Shown here: positions 53,644 to 61,419 of the stretch, in pieces
Numbering within the stretch: position 1 is the stretch's first letter
How the letters are laid out: each line of letters begins with the position of its first letter
NCBI RefSeq assembly: GCF_026625565.1
Contig: NZ_CP112998.1
Coordinates: forward strand, 3,598,501 to 3,662,500
DNA: 64,000 nt
Reading direction: 5' to 3'
From: Dyadobacter pollutisoli
GTDB lineage: Bacteria; Bacteroidota; Bacteroidia; Cytophagales; Spirosomataceae
Position numbers and translations under genes: made by a program
The notes under the pieces: model-generated
What the model saw: only the letters and a program-made list of their open reading frames with translations
What the model was told of the DNA's origin: nothing
The model's database searches: none

Positions 53644-54390
53644 ATGAGTGAAAAAGTAGCTCCCTTAGTGCAAAATCCAGAAGGAACTGGCTACCTGCCC
53701 GGACTTGCCATGGACTTTGTGATTTTTGGTTTTGATCAGTACCAGCTAAAAATCCTTCTGCTCGAATACCGCAATACCAGCCTGTTTGCCTTACCCGGCG
53801 GTTTTGTGAGAGAGAATGAAAATTTAAATGATGCGGCCCGGCGCGTGCTCAGTGAGCGTACAGGACTTTCGGATATCTACCTCGACCAATTTTACACATT
53901 TGGCGATTTGGCCCGCTATGATCAGGCGCCGCTACGCACCATCATGCAGGCCAAAGGATTGAACCCTACCGACGATCATTGGCTGCTGCGCCGTTTTGTA
54001 TCTGTGGGCTACTATGCACTGATTGATTTTGGGAAGGCCGCCCCGACGCCGGATCCACTTTCGGATAATTGTATCTGGTATACGCTGGAAAATCTACCAG
54101 AGCTTATGCTGGATCATCAAACAATTGTTCAGAAGGCATTGGAGACGTTAAGGGCGGATCTTGACAGGAAGCTAGGCGGCTACGATAGCTGGGCGGCCCC
54201 ATTGTTACCAAAAGCTTTCACGATGGGAGAACTTCAAAAATTATATGAGACAATTCTTGGACAGCAGCTGCGCCGGTCGGGTTTTCAGCGTAAGATGCTT
54301 AGTCTTGATATTTTGGAAAGACTTGAAAAACAGTATAGAGGCGGCGCCCATAAAGCACCGTATCTATATCAGTTTATCATGGAAAAATAA
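53644..54390 (+). CDS. NrtR-like Nudix-fold transcriptional regulator
   Basis: The 248-residue protein has an N-terminal Nudix-like domain (about 25-150) whose Nudix box is degenerate: GFVRENENLNDAARRVLSERTGL keeps the G and first E but lacks the REUxEE glutamates needed for catalysis. The C-terminal part is a winged helix (about 190-245, with FTMGELQKLYETILG). This is the layout of NrtR regulators, which sense a nucleotide-linked ligand. It is divergent from the carboxylesterase. The degenerate Nudix box favours regulator over enzyme. Confidence 0.82.
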   Translation: MSEKVAPLVQNPEGTGYLPGLAMDFVIFGFDQYQLKILLLEYRNTSLFALPGGFVRENENLNDAARRVLSERTGLSDIYLDQFYTFGDLARYDQAPLRTIMQAKGLNPTDDHWLLRRFVSVGYYALIDFGKAAPTPDPLSDNCIWYTLENLPELMLDHQTIVQKALETLRADLDRKLGGYDSWAAPLLPKAFTMGELQKLYETILGQQLRRSGFQRKMLSLDILERLEKQYRGGAHKAPYLYQFIMEK

Positions 54391-54471
54391 ATGGGTTGAC
54401 AGCATTTCTCGACCTGATATGCTATTTGATCAACTTTTCAGTTAAACTTTCATTTTGTATGGCTAGCTAAT

Positions 54472-54969
54472 TCATGAAAAGTCCGGAGACCTATTTATTT
54501 TCCTTTGCTTTCTGAATTGCAAAATGGACCCTACAACAAACAGAAGGAGGAGTAAAAGAAGCGTCTTGGCAATCAATGGATCTTTTGGTCCATTTGCCAA
54601 AGGATGCCCTACCGGAACACGTGTAAATGTCTCGTTTACAGTTGGAATCAGAGACAGGAAGAAACTGAACGAAAGAAAAAAGTTTTCGACAAAACGCGGC
54701 CGGTTATTTCCTGGTTTTTTCCAATAAAGAAAGTAAGCCGCTGATATCAAAACTACAATGAACAACGCGAGAATGTGGCCAGGATTGACACCTTTGATAC
54801 TCGATAGTCCCAAAGCAGTGAGCGAGGCAACCAAGGTGCAGTAGAAATAAATTTTCCCGGCTAATTTTCCTAAATCAATTTTAGCGTTCTTAATTAATGA
54901 TACAAATGCTGCAATAATAGCAACAACACCAATAACGGTATGAAAAATACCTAAATACGACAACCTCAT
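54472..54969 (-). CDS. DUF2306-like membrane protein
   Basis: The 165-residue protein has four to five hydrophobic segments (near 5-25, 38-58, 65-85, 95-112 and 133-150). The histidine in FHTVIGVVAIIAA and the GHILALFIVV segment resemble DUF2306 proteins. A role cannot be given. Confidence 0.5.
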   Translation of the reverse strand: MRLSYLGIFHTVIGVVAIIAAFVSLIKNAKIDLGKLAGKIYFYCTLVASLTALGLSSIKGVNPGHILALFIVVLISAAYFLYWKKPGNNRPRFVENFFLSFSFFLSLIPTVNETFTRVPVGHPLANGPKDPLIAKTLLLLLLLFVVGSILQFRKQRKINRSPDFS

Positions 54970-55109
54970 AGTTTATTTGTTTGATTAATAATGCAAAGTT
55001 GCGTAGCAAGCAGCAAGATATCTTTGCAGGTTGGTTCAATGATTTGGCAATTTAGGTCAACGCCAATATATGTTCTTTTGAGACGAAGAAATTCGAAAGT
55101 GGTTTACTA

Positions 55110-55961
55110 TCAGCTTTCCTTTTGTTTCAAACGATAGTTCGACGGTGATACGCCGTAGCTATCGTGAAAGCTCTTGGTGAAGTTGGCAAGGTCGTTGAAC
55201 CCGCAATCGAAAGCGATGTCAGTTATGCGATCATCGGAAACGGATAGCAGCTGCGCTGCCCTTTCCAGGCGTTTAGATTTGATATAACTGGCAGGAGAAT
55301 CGTTATATAGCTTTTTAAACTCCCTTTTAAATGAAGAGGCGCTTAAATTGTTCTTCTGTGCCAGATCTTCTACGCTGACCGGTAAAAATAGGTTGGCCTC
55401 TATAATCTGCCTGAAGGTAAAGGTCGCCGGTGAGAACAGTTGAGATAGAATGGTTTGAATAACCTCTGCCTGTTGTGTCTGCGAAAGTAAGAGAACTATT
55501 TCTTTCAGTTTTAAAATCAAAATTTCGTCACTGACCAGTAATGGATTTTCAAAATAGAACAGTAACCCTTCAATATACTTTTGAATCAAAAAGTCATTAT
55601 TGATGATTCCTCTGGACTGATTAGTTGTTTGACTATTCTTTTTAAAGATTAATGGGAGTTCCTTATTATAAACTCTTTTCAGTGTATTCCTATGAAAGGT
55701 AATAATCACGATTTCGTCGTCGCCGCCAGATTTTGCACCTCTTACCTGTTTGCCTGAATACAGGCAGTTCAACAGCAGGGATTGCTGGGCAGGAATATTC
55801 AAATGATCAACTGCTGAATGATATTCTGCTTCCCCTTTCAACATATATAAAAAACACGCCTGCTCCGCGACAGGAAAAGCGAATTCAAAAGGTGCCTTTA
55901 TGCTCATCTTTTGAATAAATGTCTCGCCAAACAAATCAAATTTTCTGTATTCAGTAATCAT
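55110..55961 (-). CDS. AraC-family transcriptional regulator
   Basis: The 283-residue protein has a cupin-like N-terminal domain (about 20-120) and a C-terminal AraC HTH domain (about 180-280, with LAQKNNLSASSFKREFKKLY and AFDCGFNDLANFTKSFHDSYGVSPSNYR). Its target and inducer are not shown; the neighbours are a membrane protein and an OsmC-type gene. Confidence 0.87.
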   Translation of the reverse strand: MITEYRKFDLFGETFIQKMSIKAPFEFAFPVAEQACFLYMLKGEAEYHSAVDHLNIPAQQSLLLNCLYSGKQVRGAKSGGDDEIVIITFHRNTLKRVYNKELPLIFKKNSQTTNQSRGIINNDFLIQKYIEGLLFYFENPLLVSDEILILKLKEIVLLLSQTQQAEVIQTILSQLFSPATFTFRQIIEANLFLPVSVEDLAQKNNLSASSFKREFKKLYNDSPASYIKSKRLERAAQLLSVSDDRITDIAFDCGFNDLANFTKSFHDSYGVSPSNYRLKQKES

Positions 55962-56077
55962 CGGGTCAGCATTGAACGTAACGAAACCGACAAAGCTTGT
56001 TCAACATAAAATCAATTTCAACATTAAACAAGACATTGTCAGCATTATCTGAAAAGCCCAGATCCGCCTTCTGAATT

Positions 56078-56494
56078 TTATGACACAAGTAGTGCTTGTG
56101 ATGAAACTGGTATATTCAATACTTTCGAAATTAGACAGCTCTTTTCAGCTTCTTTCGTAATTGCCTCAAATGCCTCGGCGTTAGATCCGGGTATATTTCC
56201 CGTGATTAACAGATGTATCCCGCTAATGCCCGTGCTGTCCATCGTTACAGTTGCTTCAGTATCCAGCTCAATCGGTGTGACGCCCTTTTCCGTCAAGGCA
56301 TAGCTAACCGCCATTGTAAAACACCCGGCATGTGCTGCTGCCAGCAGCTCTTCCGGATTAGTTCCACTTTCGTCTCCTACAAATCGCGTTCTAAAACTAT
56401 AATTTGTTTTGTTTAAAACCCCACTTTGGGTGCTGAGGTCTCCCTTTCCTTCTTTTATGTTTCCCGCCCAATGCGCTTTTGCTTTACGTTGCAT
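56078..56494 (-). CDS. OsmC/Ohr-type peroxide-resistance protein
   Basis: The 138-residue protein has both reactive cysteines: EELLAAAHAGCFTMA (about 49-63) and KSCLISKVL (about 117-125). It reduces organic hydroperoxides with a thiol partner in the cytoplasm. It begins NWAGN-like (HWAGNIKEGKGDL), as in OsmC proteins. Confidence 0.88.
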   Translation of the reverse strand: MQRKAKAHWAGNIKEGKGDLSTQSGVLNKTNYSFRTRFVGDESGTNPEELLAAAHAGCFTMAVSYALTEKGVTPIELDTEATVTMDSTGISGIHLLITGNIPGSNAEAFEAITKEAEKSCLISKVLNIPVSSQALLVS

Positions 56495-56738
56495 TTAGTA
56501 TTTGTTCAATTTTACCGTCGATATTGACAATACAAAATTGCAATACTCTCAAAGGAGATTCATTGTGTATCGGGCCAATTATTTGGCAATTCGGGTCATT
56601 CTGGCTTAACCGGATAATCATTTTTTACCATTATCAATATGGTAGACAGGCATATAAGCACCACATTAGGTCTGTTGTAGTGAAATGCCGGGCAGGCTTT
56701 CCGTCCGGCAATTTTGTCGACTTTCCTCTCAGCTTATT

Positions 56739-56918
56739 TTAATTTTTTTCTGTACGATTTACTCTAAGCTTGCATTCCTGCTGAGCTCTCAGGGCGATCT
56801 GAAGTTGGCCAGCATTATGCAGCTCGACGACATTCTGAATGTACTTTACTAATCCTATCAAATAAGTGTGTTCAAAATATGTGCAAGAGGGTAGCTCACA
56901 TCTTCTCCACCTGATCAT
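56739..56918 (-). CDS. Small hypothetical gene coupled to the upstream ORF
   Basis: A 59-residue frame starts at an ATG that overlaps the stop codon of the next gene upstream on the same strand (TGATG at 56916-56920, sharing one base). The protein begins MIRWRRCELPSCTYFEH and ends LRAQQECKLRVNRTEKN, with a helical look. I see no known family. The exact stop/start overlap suggests translational coupling rather than chance, but the gene is unproven. Confidence 0.4.
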   Translation of the reverse strand: MIRWRRCELPSCTYFEHTYLIGLVKYIQNVVELHNAGQLQIALRAQQECKLRVNRTEKN

Positions 56919-57307
56919 CAGCCTGATTTCAAAGACGTAATCAACGCCGCTTTCGGCGTAGCTTTCCCTATCCTTTTGTCCCTGTGTGAAATAAGTTCGC
57001 AGATCTGGATTGCGGCTTGTTCGAAATCATCATGCCCCTCACGGAGCTGTAGCCATGCCGAATCAAAGGTTTCACCTTCATCAAAAACAAATTCAGTAAT
57101 GGCAGGTATGTCAGCTCTGAGGCTGGCATGATCCTCCCGCCGTGTAGCTATCCATAAACCATTGTGCTGAGGATTTTTATTGACACGCCTGAATATCAAG
57201 ACGATCTTACCTTCGAAATAGATGTAAAACATACCAATGGCTGGTTTGATGACCACGGTACGAGGAAGGTAGTCCAGCAGAAAGTCGTATGGAATGGGCT
57301 TTTTCAT
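56918..57307 (-). CDS. Conserved hypothetical protein, TfoX/YjbR-like
   Basis: The 129-residue protein has a small alpha-beta pattern (GMFYIYFEGKIVLIFRRV, NGLWIATRREDHASL, DKRIGK) resembling unnamed Bacteroidota proteins of TfoX or MmcQ/YjbR type. I start at the ATG at 57307. A GTG at 57325 would add six residues and is also possible. It follows the DHFR-like gene by 25 bases and its stop overlaps the start of the small gene below. Function unknown. Confidence 0.55.
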   Translation of the reverse strand: MKKPIPYDFLLDYLPRTVVIKPAIGMFYIYFEGKIVLIFRRVNKNPQHNGLWIATRREDHASLRADIPAITEFVFDEGETFDSAWLQLREGHDDFEQAAIQICELISHRDKRIGKATPKAALITSLKSG

Positions 57308-57332
57308 CTCGATATTGCAGGTCACGACCTTT

Positions 57333-57902
57333 CTACTTGTTCACCGCGTAATGCAAGGTAACTACGCCCGATTTGAGTGTTTTTGTGTCCAGTAATTTCA
57401 GAGAACTCTTTGTGATGTTGCTGTCAAACAGACTAATACCATTTCCCATTATCACGGGATGAAGGGTTAACTTACACTCGTCTATCAGCCCCAGTTTCAT
57501 AAAGCTTTTGGCGAGGCCCGGGCTGCCGAATATAACAAGGTCTTTGCCGGGCTCTTCTTTGAGCTTGGTTACTGCCTCGACCACATTGTCCTTGATCAGC
57601 GTCGTGTTATTCCAGTCTGCGGTGTCCAGTGTCGTCGAGAATACTACTTTGGGAATATCTTGCACCCATTGCGCATGTGCCAGCGAATGTGTGTCGGCAG
57701 CAGGCTGGTTCAATACGGTTGGCCAGTAACCTTCCATCAAATGATAAGTGGTCCTGCCATATAAAGGAGCGCCCACGGTTTTGACCACCTCGTCGGCGTA
57801 TTGTTGCAATTCCTGATCATACGTCAGAAAATTGAGACCGCCATTGATGTCTCCTGCAAAACCATCGAGGGACATGTGCGCGAATAAAACCACCTTTCTC
57901 AT
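57333..57902 (-). CDS. Dihydrofolate reductase/RibD-C family protein
   Basis: The 189-residue protein has the RibD C-terminal/DHFR-like pattern: VVLFAHMSLDGFAGD, APLYGRTTYHLMEGYWP and DLVIFGSPGLAKSFMKLGLIDECKLTLHPVIMG (broken here into GSPG and LHPVIMG). It probably binds NADPH. Members of this family are often of unknown substrate, so it should not be equated with FolA. Confidence 0.82.
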   Translation of the reverse strand: MRKVVLFAHMSLDGFAGDINGGLNFLTYDQELQQYADEVVKTVGAPLYGRTTYHLMEGYWPTVLNQPAADTHSLAHAQWVQDIPKVVFSTTLDTADWNNTTLIKDNVVEAVTKLKEEPGKDLVIFGSPGLAKSFMKLGLIDECKLTLHPVIMGNGISLFDSNITKSSLKLLDTKTLKSGVVTLHYAVNK

Positions 57903-58072
57903 TGCAATTGCATTTTATTTATTTTGAAATATAACTATTTACCAATTAACTGCCATCATAGCAGATGTCTGCATTTATCTATCAGTAATACATGAAGTTT
58001 GCCTCCTTTAGGTATACGTCACAGTTTTTGATTCGTCAAGATAATTCCTATTCACGGCAACTTTAAATATAA

Positions 58073-59422
58073 ATGGCAAAAAAACAAGCCGGAATTGCAG
58101 CCAAGGCCGCAGATTTGTCGGCATTCACTCAAACCCCTCTCCTCACCCGCCGTGAAATGCTCGGCATAACCGGTATGGCCGGATTAGCAGCTTTTACCGG
58201 CGTTTCGGCTAACGGGCAAACACTGCAAAAACGGCCCCGTATCGCTTGCCTGATCACATACTGGGGGGCAACCAGATCACACGCGGACTGGATCCTAACC
58301 AAGTTATTGGACGGATATTGGTGGCAAGGCGCTCATACACCTTCGCGAGTCGACGTGGTATCTGTTTATATCCACCAGTTTGAAACAAGCTTACTGGGTC
58401 AGAAAATATGCAAAGCGAAAAATATTCCGATTTTCAAGACGGCCGGTGAAGCCGTTACGCTTGGGGGAAAGGAACTGGACGTGGATGGCGTGGTGATTGT
58501 CGGCGAGCACGGCGACTACCCTACCAATCTCAAAGGACAATGGATGTTGCCACGCTGGTGGATGTACGAAAAAGTGATCAGGGTTTTTGAGCAAAGCAAG
58601 CGCTCAGTACCGGTTTTTAATGACAAACACCTTTCGTACAGCTGGGACGAAGCCAAATGGATGTTTGACAAGTCCCGTGAACTAAATTTTCCTTTGACCG
58701 GCGGTTCTTCCATACCGGTTCACTACCGCAGGCCCGAGGTTGAAATTGATATCGATACACCCATCAAAGCATCTGTCATGTTGGGCGGCGCCCCGGATGA
58801 GGGCGCACTCTTTCATTGCGTTGATGTGTTACAGGCGTTTGTAGAACGGCGGAAAGGTGGCGAGACCGGCGTAAAATCGGTACAATGCATTCGCGGACCT
58901 GAAACGTGGAAATGGACCGAAAAGACGCCCTGGGCAGCAAAGCTCCTGGAATCCGTTCGTGCGAATTTCAACCTAAAACCCGGACATTTTCAGGAGATCG
59001 AAAGGCCCAACGTCTGTATCGTCGAGTACAACGACGGTACCAAAGCAGCCATATACAACGCCAGGGACGTCGGCTGGACCTACGCCACCGAGATCGAAGG
59101 ACGAAAAGAGGCTACGATCATTTCAATGCTCGACTGGCCTGGGCCGTTTTCCCAATACCACGCCTCCAACTCCCAGCCGCATTGGATCGTCGAGACGATG
59201 GTCACCAAAAAGGAGCCATTCAATGCAGAGCGGCTACTTTTGTCGACCGGCATTACGGCATTCAATATGGAATCCAACTGGCAAAACGGGGTCTATTCTC
59301 CTATCGGACGCCGTATTGAAACGCCGTTCATGAACATGACCTACCGCTCAACGCGAGAGGAGCAATTCAATAAAGGGGAGCGACCGCCGAACGTGCCATA
59401 CATTCGGGGTTTTAATGAATAA
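58073..59422 (+). CDS. Tat-exported protein of unknown function
   Basis: The 449-residue protein has a twin-arginine signal (LTRREMLGITGMAGLAAF, about 24-42), so it is probably exported by Tat. No known catalytic motif was recognised in the mature part, which includes VDGVVIVGEHGDYPTN, SIPVHYRRPEVE and SNWQNGVYSPIGRRIETP. Similar proteins exist in Bacteroidota and planctomycetes by my recollection, but the role is unknown. It precedes a toxin-antitoxin pair. Confidence 0.6.
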   Translation: MAKKQAGIAAKAADLSAFTQTPLLTRREMLGITGMAGLAAFTGVSANGQTLQKRPRIACLITYWGATRSHADWILTKLLDGYWWQGAHTPSRVDVVSVYIHQFETSLLGQKICKAKNIPIFKTAGEAVTLGGKELDVDGVVIVGEHGDYPTNLKGQWMLPRWWMYEKVIRVFEQSKRSVPVFNDKHLSYSWDEAKWMFDKSRELNFPLTGGSSIPVHYRRPEVEIDIDTPIKASVMLGGAPDEGALFHCVDVLQAFVERRKGGETGVKSVQCIRGPETWKWTEKTPWAAKLLESVRANFNLKPGHFQEIERPNVCIVEYNDGTKAAIYNARDVGWTYATEIEGRKEATIISMLDWPGPFSQYHASNSQPHWIVETMVTKKEPFNAERLLLSTGITAFNMESNWQNGVYSPIGRRIETPFMNMTYRSTREEQFNKGERPPNVPYIRGFNE

Positions 59423-59464
59423 GATCCTAACGAGATGTTGATTCGGTTATACCACAAATAAGTT

Positions 59465-59493
59465 TATATTTGTGTACCAAAAAAAGTACACAA
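59465..59493 (+). promoter_or_regulatory. Promoter and operator of the YefM-type antitoxin
   Basis: TATATTTG (59465-59472) matches the -7 consensus. TTGTGTAC (59470-59477) and GTACACAA (59486-59493) form a perfect 8-bp inverted repeat with an eight-base spacer, ending at the A of the antitoxin start codon. It overlaps the -7 element, so autorepression is likely. The TGTAC core fits YefM-type operators. Confidence 0.7.
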
Positions 59494-59753
59494 TGGCAAT
59501 CGTAGAAACAACAAGCCGGCAATTCAGGGAGAGGCAAAAGGACTTCTTTGAAATGGCTGATCGAGGGGAAAAAGTCGTAATCAGAAGAGGACGTAAGCAA
59601 ACATATGTACTTACTCCTGTTTCTGAAGACGATCTATACTTTACTCCGGAGATGATCCAGCGCATAAAAGATGCGCAACAGGAGATCAGGGAGGGGAAGT
59701 CTACCGTCATCAAGAATAAAGAGGAACTTGATGCATTTTTTGACAACCTGTGA
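59493..59753 (+). CDS. YefM/Phd-type antitoxin
   Basis: The 86-residue protein (ATG at 59493) has the YefM/Phd pattern: TSRQFRERQKDFFEMADRGEKVVIRRGRKQTYVL (about 6-40), with a C-terminal acidic tail (EELDAFFDNL) that would bind the toxin. A GTG seven codons earlier lies in the operator and was not used. It overlaps the toxin gene by four bases (GTGA). Confidence 0.88.
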   Translation: MAIVETTSRQFRERQKDFFEMADRGEKVVIRRGRKQTYVLTPVSEDDLYFTPEMIQRIKDAQQEIREGKSTVIKNKEELDAFFDNL

Positions 59754-60025
59754 TATATACCCTCATTTTTTCAGATAAAGCAAAAGAAGATTTACAGTTT
59801 CTTAAAAGGTCTGAACCACAAGCGTATAAGAAAGCAAGGTTATTAATCGAAGAGCTTGCAGAACATCCTAAAACAGGGCGAGGAAAACCGCAGCTTAAAA
59901 AGCATAATCTCGCAGGATTATATGCAAGAAAGATAACCGACAAACACAGACTTCTATATTCGGTGAATGATCATACCATTACAGTAGACATTATTTCCTC
60001 AAAAGGTCACTACGACGATAAATAG
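59750..60025 (+). CDS. Txe/YoeB-type toxin, mRNA interferase
   Basis: The 91-residue protein (GTG start at 59750, overlapping the antitoxin stop) has the YoeB pattern: FLKRSEPQAYKKARLLIEEL, GRGKPQLKKHNLAGLYARKI, HRLLYSV and the C-terminal GHY (H87, Y88). The conserved R60, H66 and R67 fit the RNA-binding site. It probably cleaves ribosome-bound mRNA. The dipeptidase gene starts six bases later. Confidence 0.87.
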   Translation: MIYTLIFSDKAKEDLQFLKRSEPQAYKKARLLIEELAEHPKTGRGKPQLKKHNLAGLYARKITDKHRLLYSVNDHTITVDIISSKGHYDDK

Positions 60026-60031
60026 TGCATA

Positions 60032-61306
60032 ATGAAACGCCGAGACGTTATTAAGAGCCTGACACTTTTGCCGGTCGCCGGCAATATTCTTTCCAAAAAA
60101 TCACTTTCATCTGCTCCTATTGCTGGAAAAGGCCTTTCGTTGAATCCTGGCAGAAAACCAGTGCCTGACCTGCATCGCGACGCATTTGTAATGGACGGGC
60201 ATACGCATGTCATGAGCCGCGAGCTGATAATGAAAACAGATATCGGCCAGCGTTATACAGATGGAACCGTCGATCTCCCCAGGGCTAAGGAAGGTGGACT
60301 CGACGCGATGTTCTTTTCGGTTTATACGCCTGAAAATTATTATCCGGGCAGGTTCGAGATCAAAAATACTTTCCGTGTGGTAAACCTTGCGCTCGACCAA
60401 ATTAAGAAAAACGAGTCAATGATCGAGCTGGCGCTTACGGCTGCTGACATTGAACGTATTAATAAAAAAGGCAAAATGGCTGCTTTCCTTGATCTGGAAG
60501 GCGGTTATGATTTATATGGCGACCTGGACCTGCTACGTGCATTGTACAGACTTGGCCTGCGCTCCATGCAACTCACCGCTCACAGTACCACAAATGCGTT
60601 TATTGACGCCTGCAACGACGTGTACACCTGGGGCGGCATTAATGATCATGGAAAAGCGGTGATCAAGGAGATGAACGATCTCGGTATGGTCATCAATGTG
60701 GCCCACGCATCTAATGACGCCATTATTCAATCGGTAGCTGCCAGCCGTCATCCGGTGATATATAGTCATGGCGGCTTTCACAAGATTGTGGATCATCCTC
60801 GCTGTATTACCGACGAAGCTGCCAAAGCGATAGCTTCAAAGGGAGGTGTGATCGGCGTACATTTCGGAAGCCTTTTCAACAACCCCAAATACTGGGCGTG
60901 GCAGAAAGCGAACAATCCAACCAGGGTACAGCCCAATCCTCAGCCAAAAACACCAAGGATTCTTACCTCCCAGAATACCACGCAAACCATTGAAGACGTA
61001 GATAAGGAATTCGCCCGTGAGCTTCCCTTTACGTTCAAAGGGACCATTCCTGACGAGTATTGGATGCATGTGGATCAGCTGGCGAAGGTGATCGATTATG
61101 GTGTAAAGTTAGTCGGTGAGGACCATATCGCATTGGGTTCTGATTTAGACGGTGGACCTGAACTGCCTCGGGAAATTAAAGACATTAGTGATTTTCCGCA
61201 GATCACCATGGCCATGCAAAAGCTGGGTTATAGCGATCACCGGATCAAAAAAATCCTCGGCTTAAACTGGCTCCGTGTAATCCGGCAGGTAACTGAGGGG
61301 AAGTGA
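60032..61306 (+). CDS. Tat-exported M19 dipeptidase
   Basis: The 424-residue protein has a twin-arginine start (MKRRDVIKSLTLLPVAG) and renal-dipeptidase motifs: DGHTHVMS (residues 56-61), AFLDLEGGYDL, VINVAHASND, IYSHGGFH, VIGVHFG and IALGSDLDGG. The usual HxD zinc motif is HTH here, which may mark a subgroup. It probably hydrolyses dipeptides in the periplasm. It follows the toxin gene by six bases. Confidence 0.85.
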   Translation: MKRRDVIKSLTLLPVAGNILSKKSLSSAPIAGKGLSLNPGRKPVPDLHRDAFVMDGHTHVMSRELIMKTDIGQRYTDGTVDLPRAKEGGLDAMFFSVYTPENYYPGRFEIKNTFRVVNLALDQIKKNESMIELALTAADIERINKKGKMAAFLDLEGGYDLYGDLDLLRALYRLGLRSMQLTAHSTTNAFIDACNDVYTWGGINDHGKAVIKEMNDLGMVINVAHASNDAIIQSVAASRHPVIYSHGGFHKIVDHPRCITDEAAKAIASKGGVIGVHFGSLFNNPKYWAWQKANNPTRVQPNPQPKTPRILTSQNTTQTIEDVDKEFARELPFTFKGTIPDEYWMHVDQLAKVIDYGVKLVGEDHIALGSDLDGGPELPREIKDISDFPQITMAMQKLGYSDHRIKKILGLNWLRVIRQVTEGK

Positions 61307-61329
61307 GGGAATGCTGGCGCTGGCTAAGA

Positions 61330-61417
61330 CTTAACATTCTCTTGATCTTTGACAAGGCAACTTAACGTTTTGGTAAAATCACTCCACGTAGTTTTACCAA
61401 AACTAAATCTTGTCAAA
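61330..61417 (+). promoter_or_regulatory. Candidate Pho-type promoter with nested palindromes
   Basis: CTTAACAT (61330-61337), CTTGATCT (61341-61348) and CTTAACGT (61361-61368) are Pho-box-like; the first two are 11 bp apart. CTTAACGT is followed after 20 bases by TAGTTTTA (61389-61396). GTTTTGGTAAAA (61367-61378) and TTTTACCAAAAC (61392-61403) form a 12-bp inverted repeat, and TTTGACAAG (61348-61356) with CTTGTCAAA (61409-61417) a second outer one. All lie directly upstream of the phytase-like gene. Confidence 0.6.
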
Positions 61418-61419
61418 CA

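Noticed and set aside
56678..56715. TGCCGG/CCGGCA hairpin as terminator
   Set aside because: The stem is only six bp and no gene directly upstream on either strand explains it.
59472..59492. GTG start for the antitoxin
   Set aside because: It lies within the operator palindrome and adds residues before the conserved start MAIVETTSRQF.
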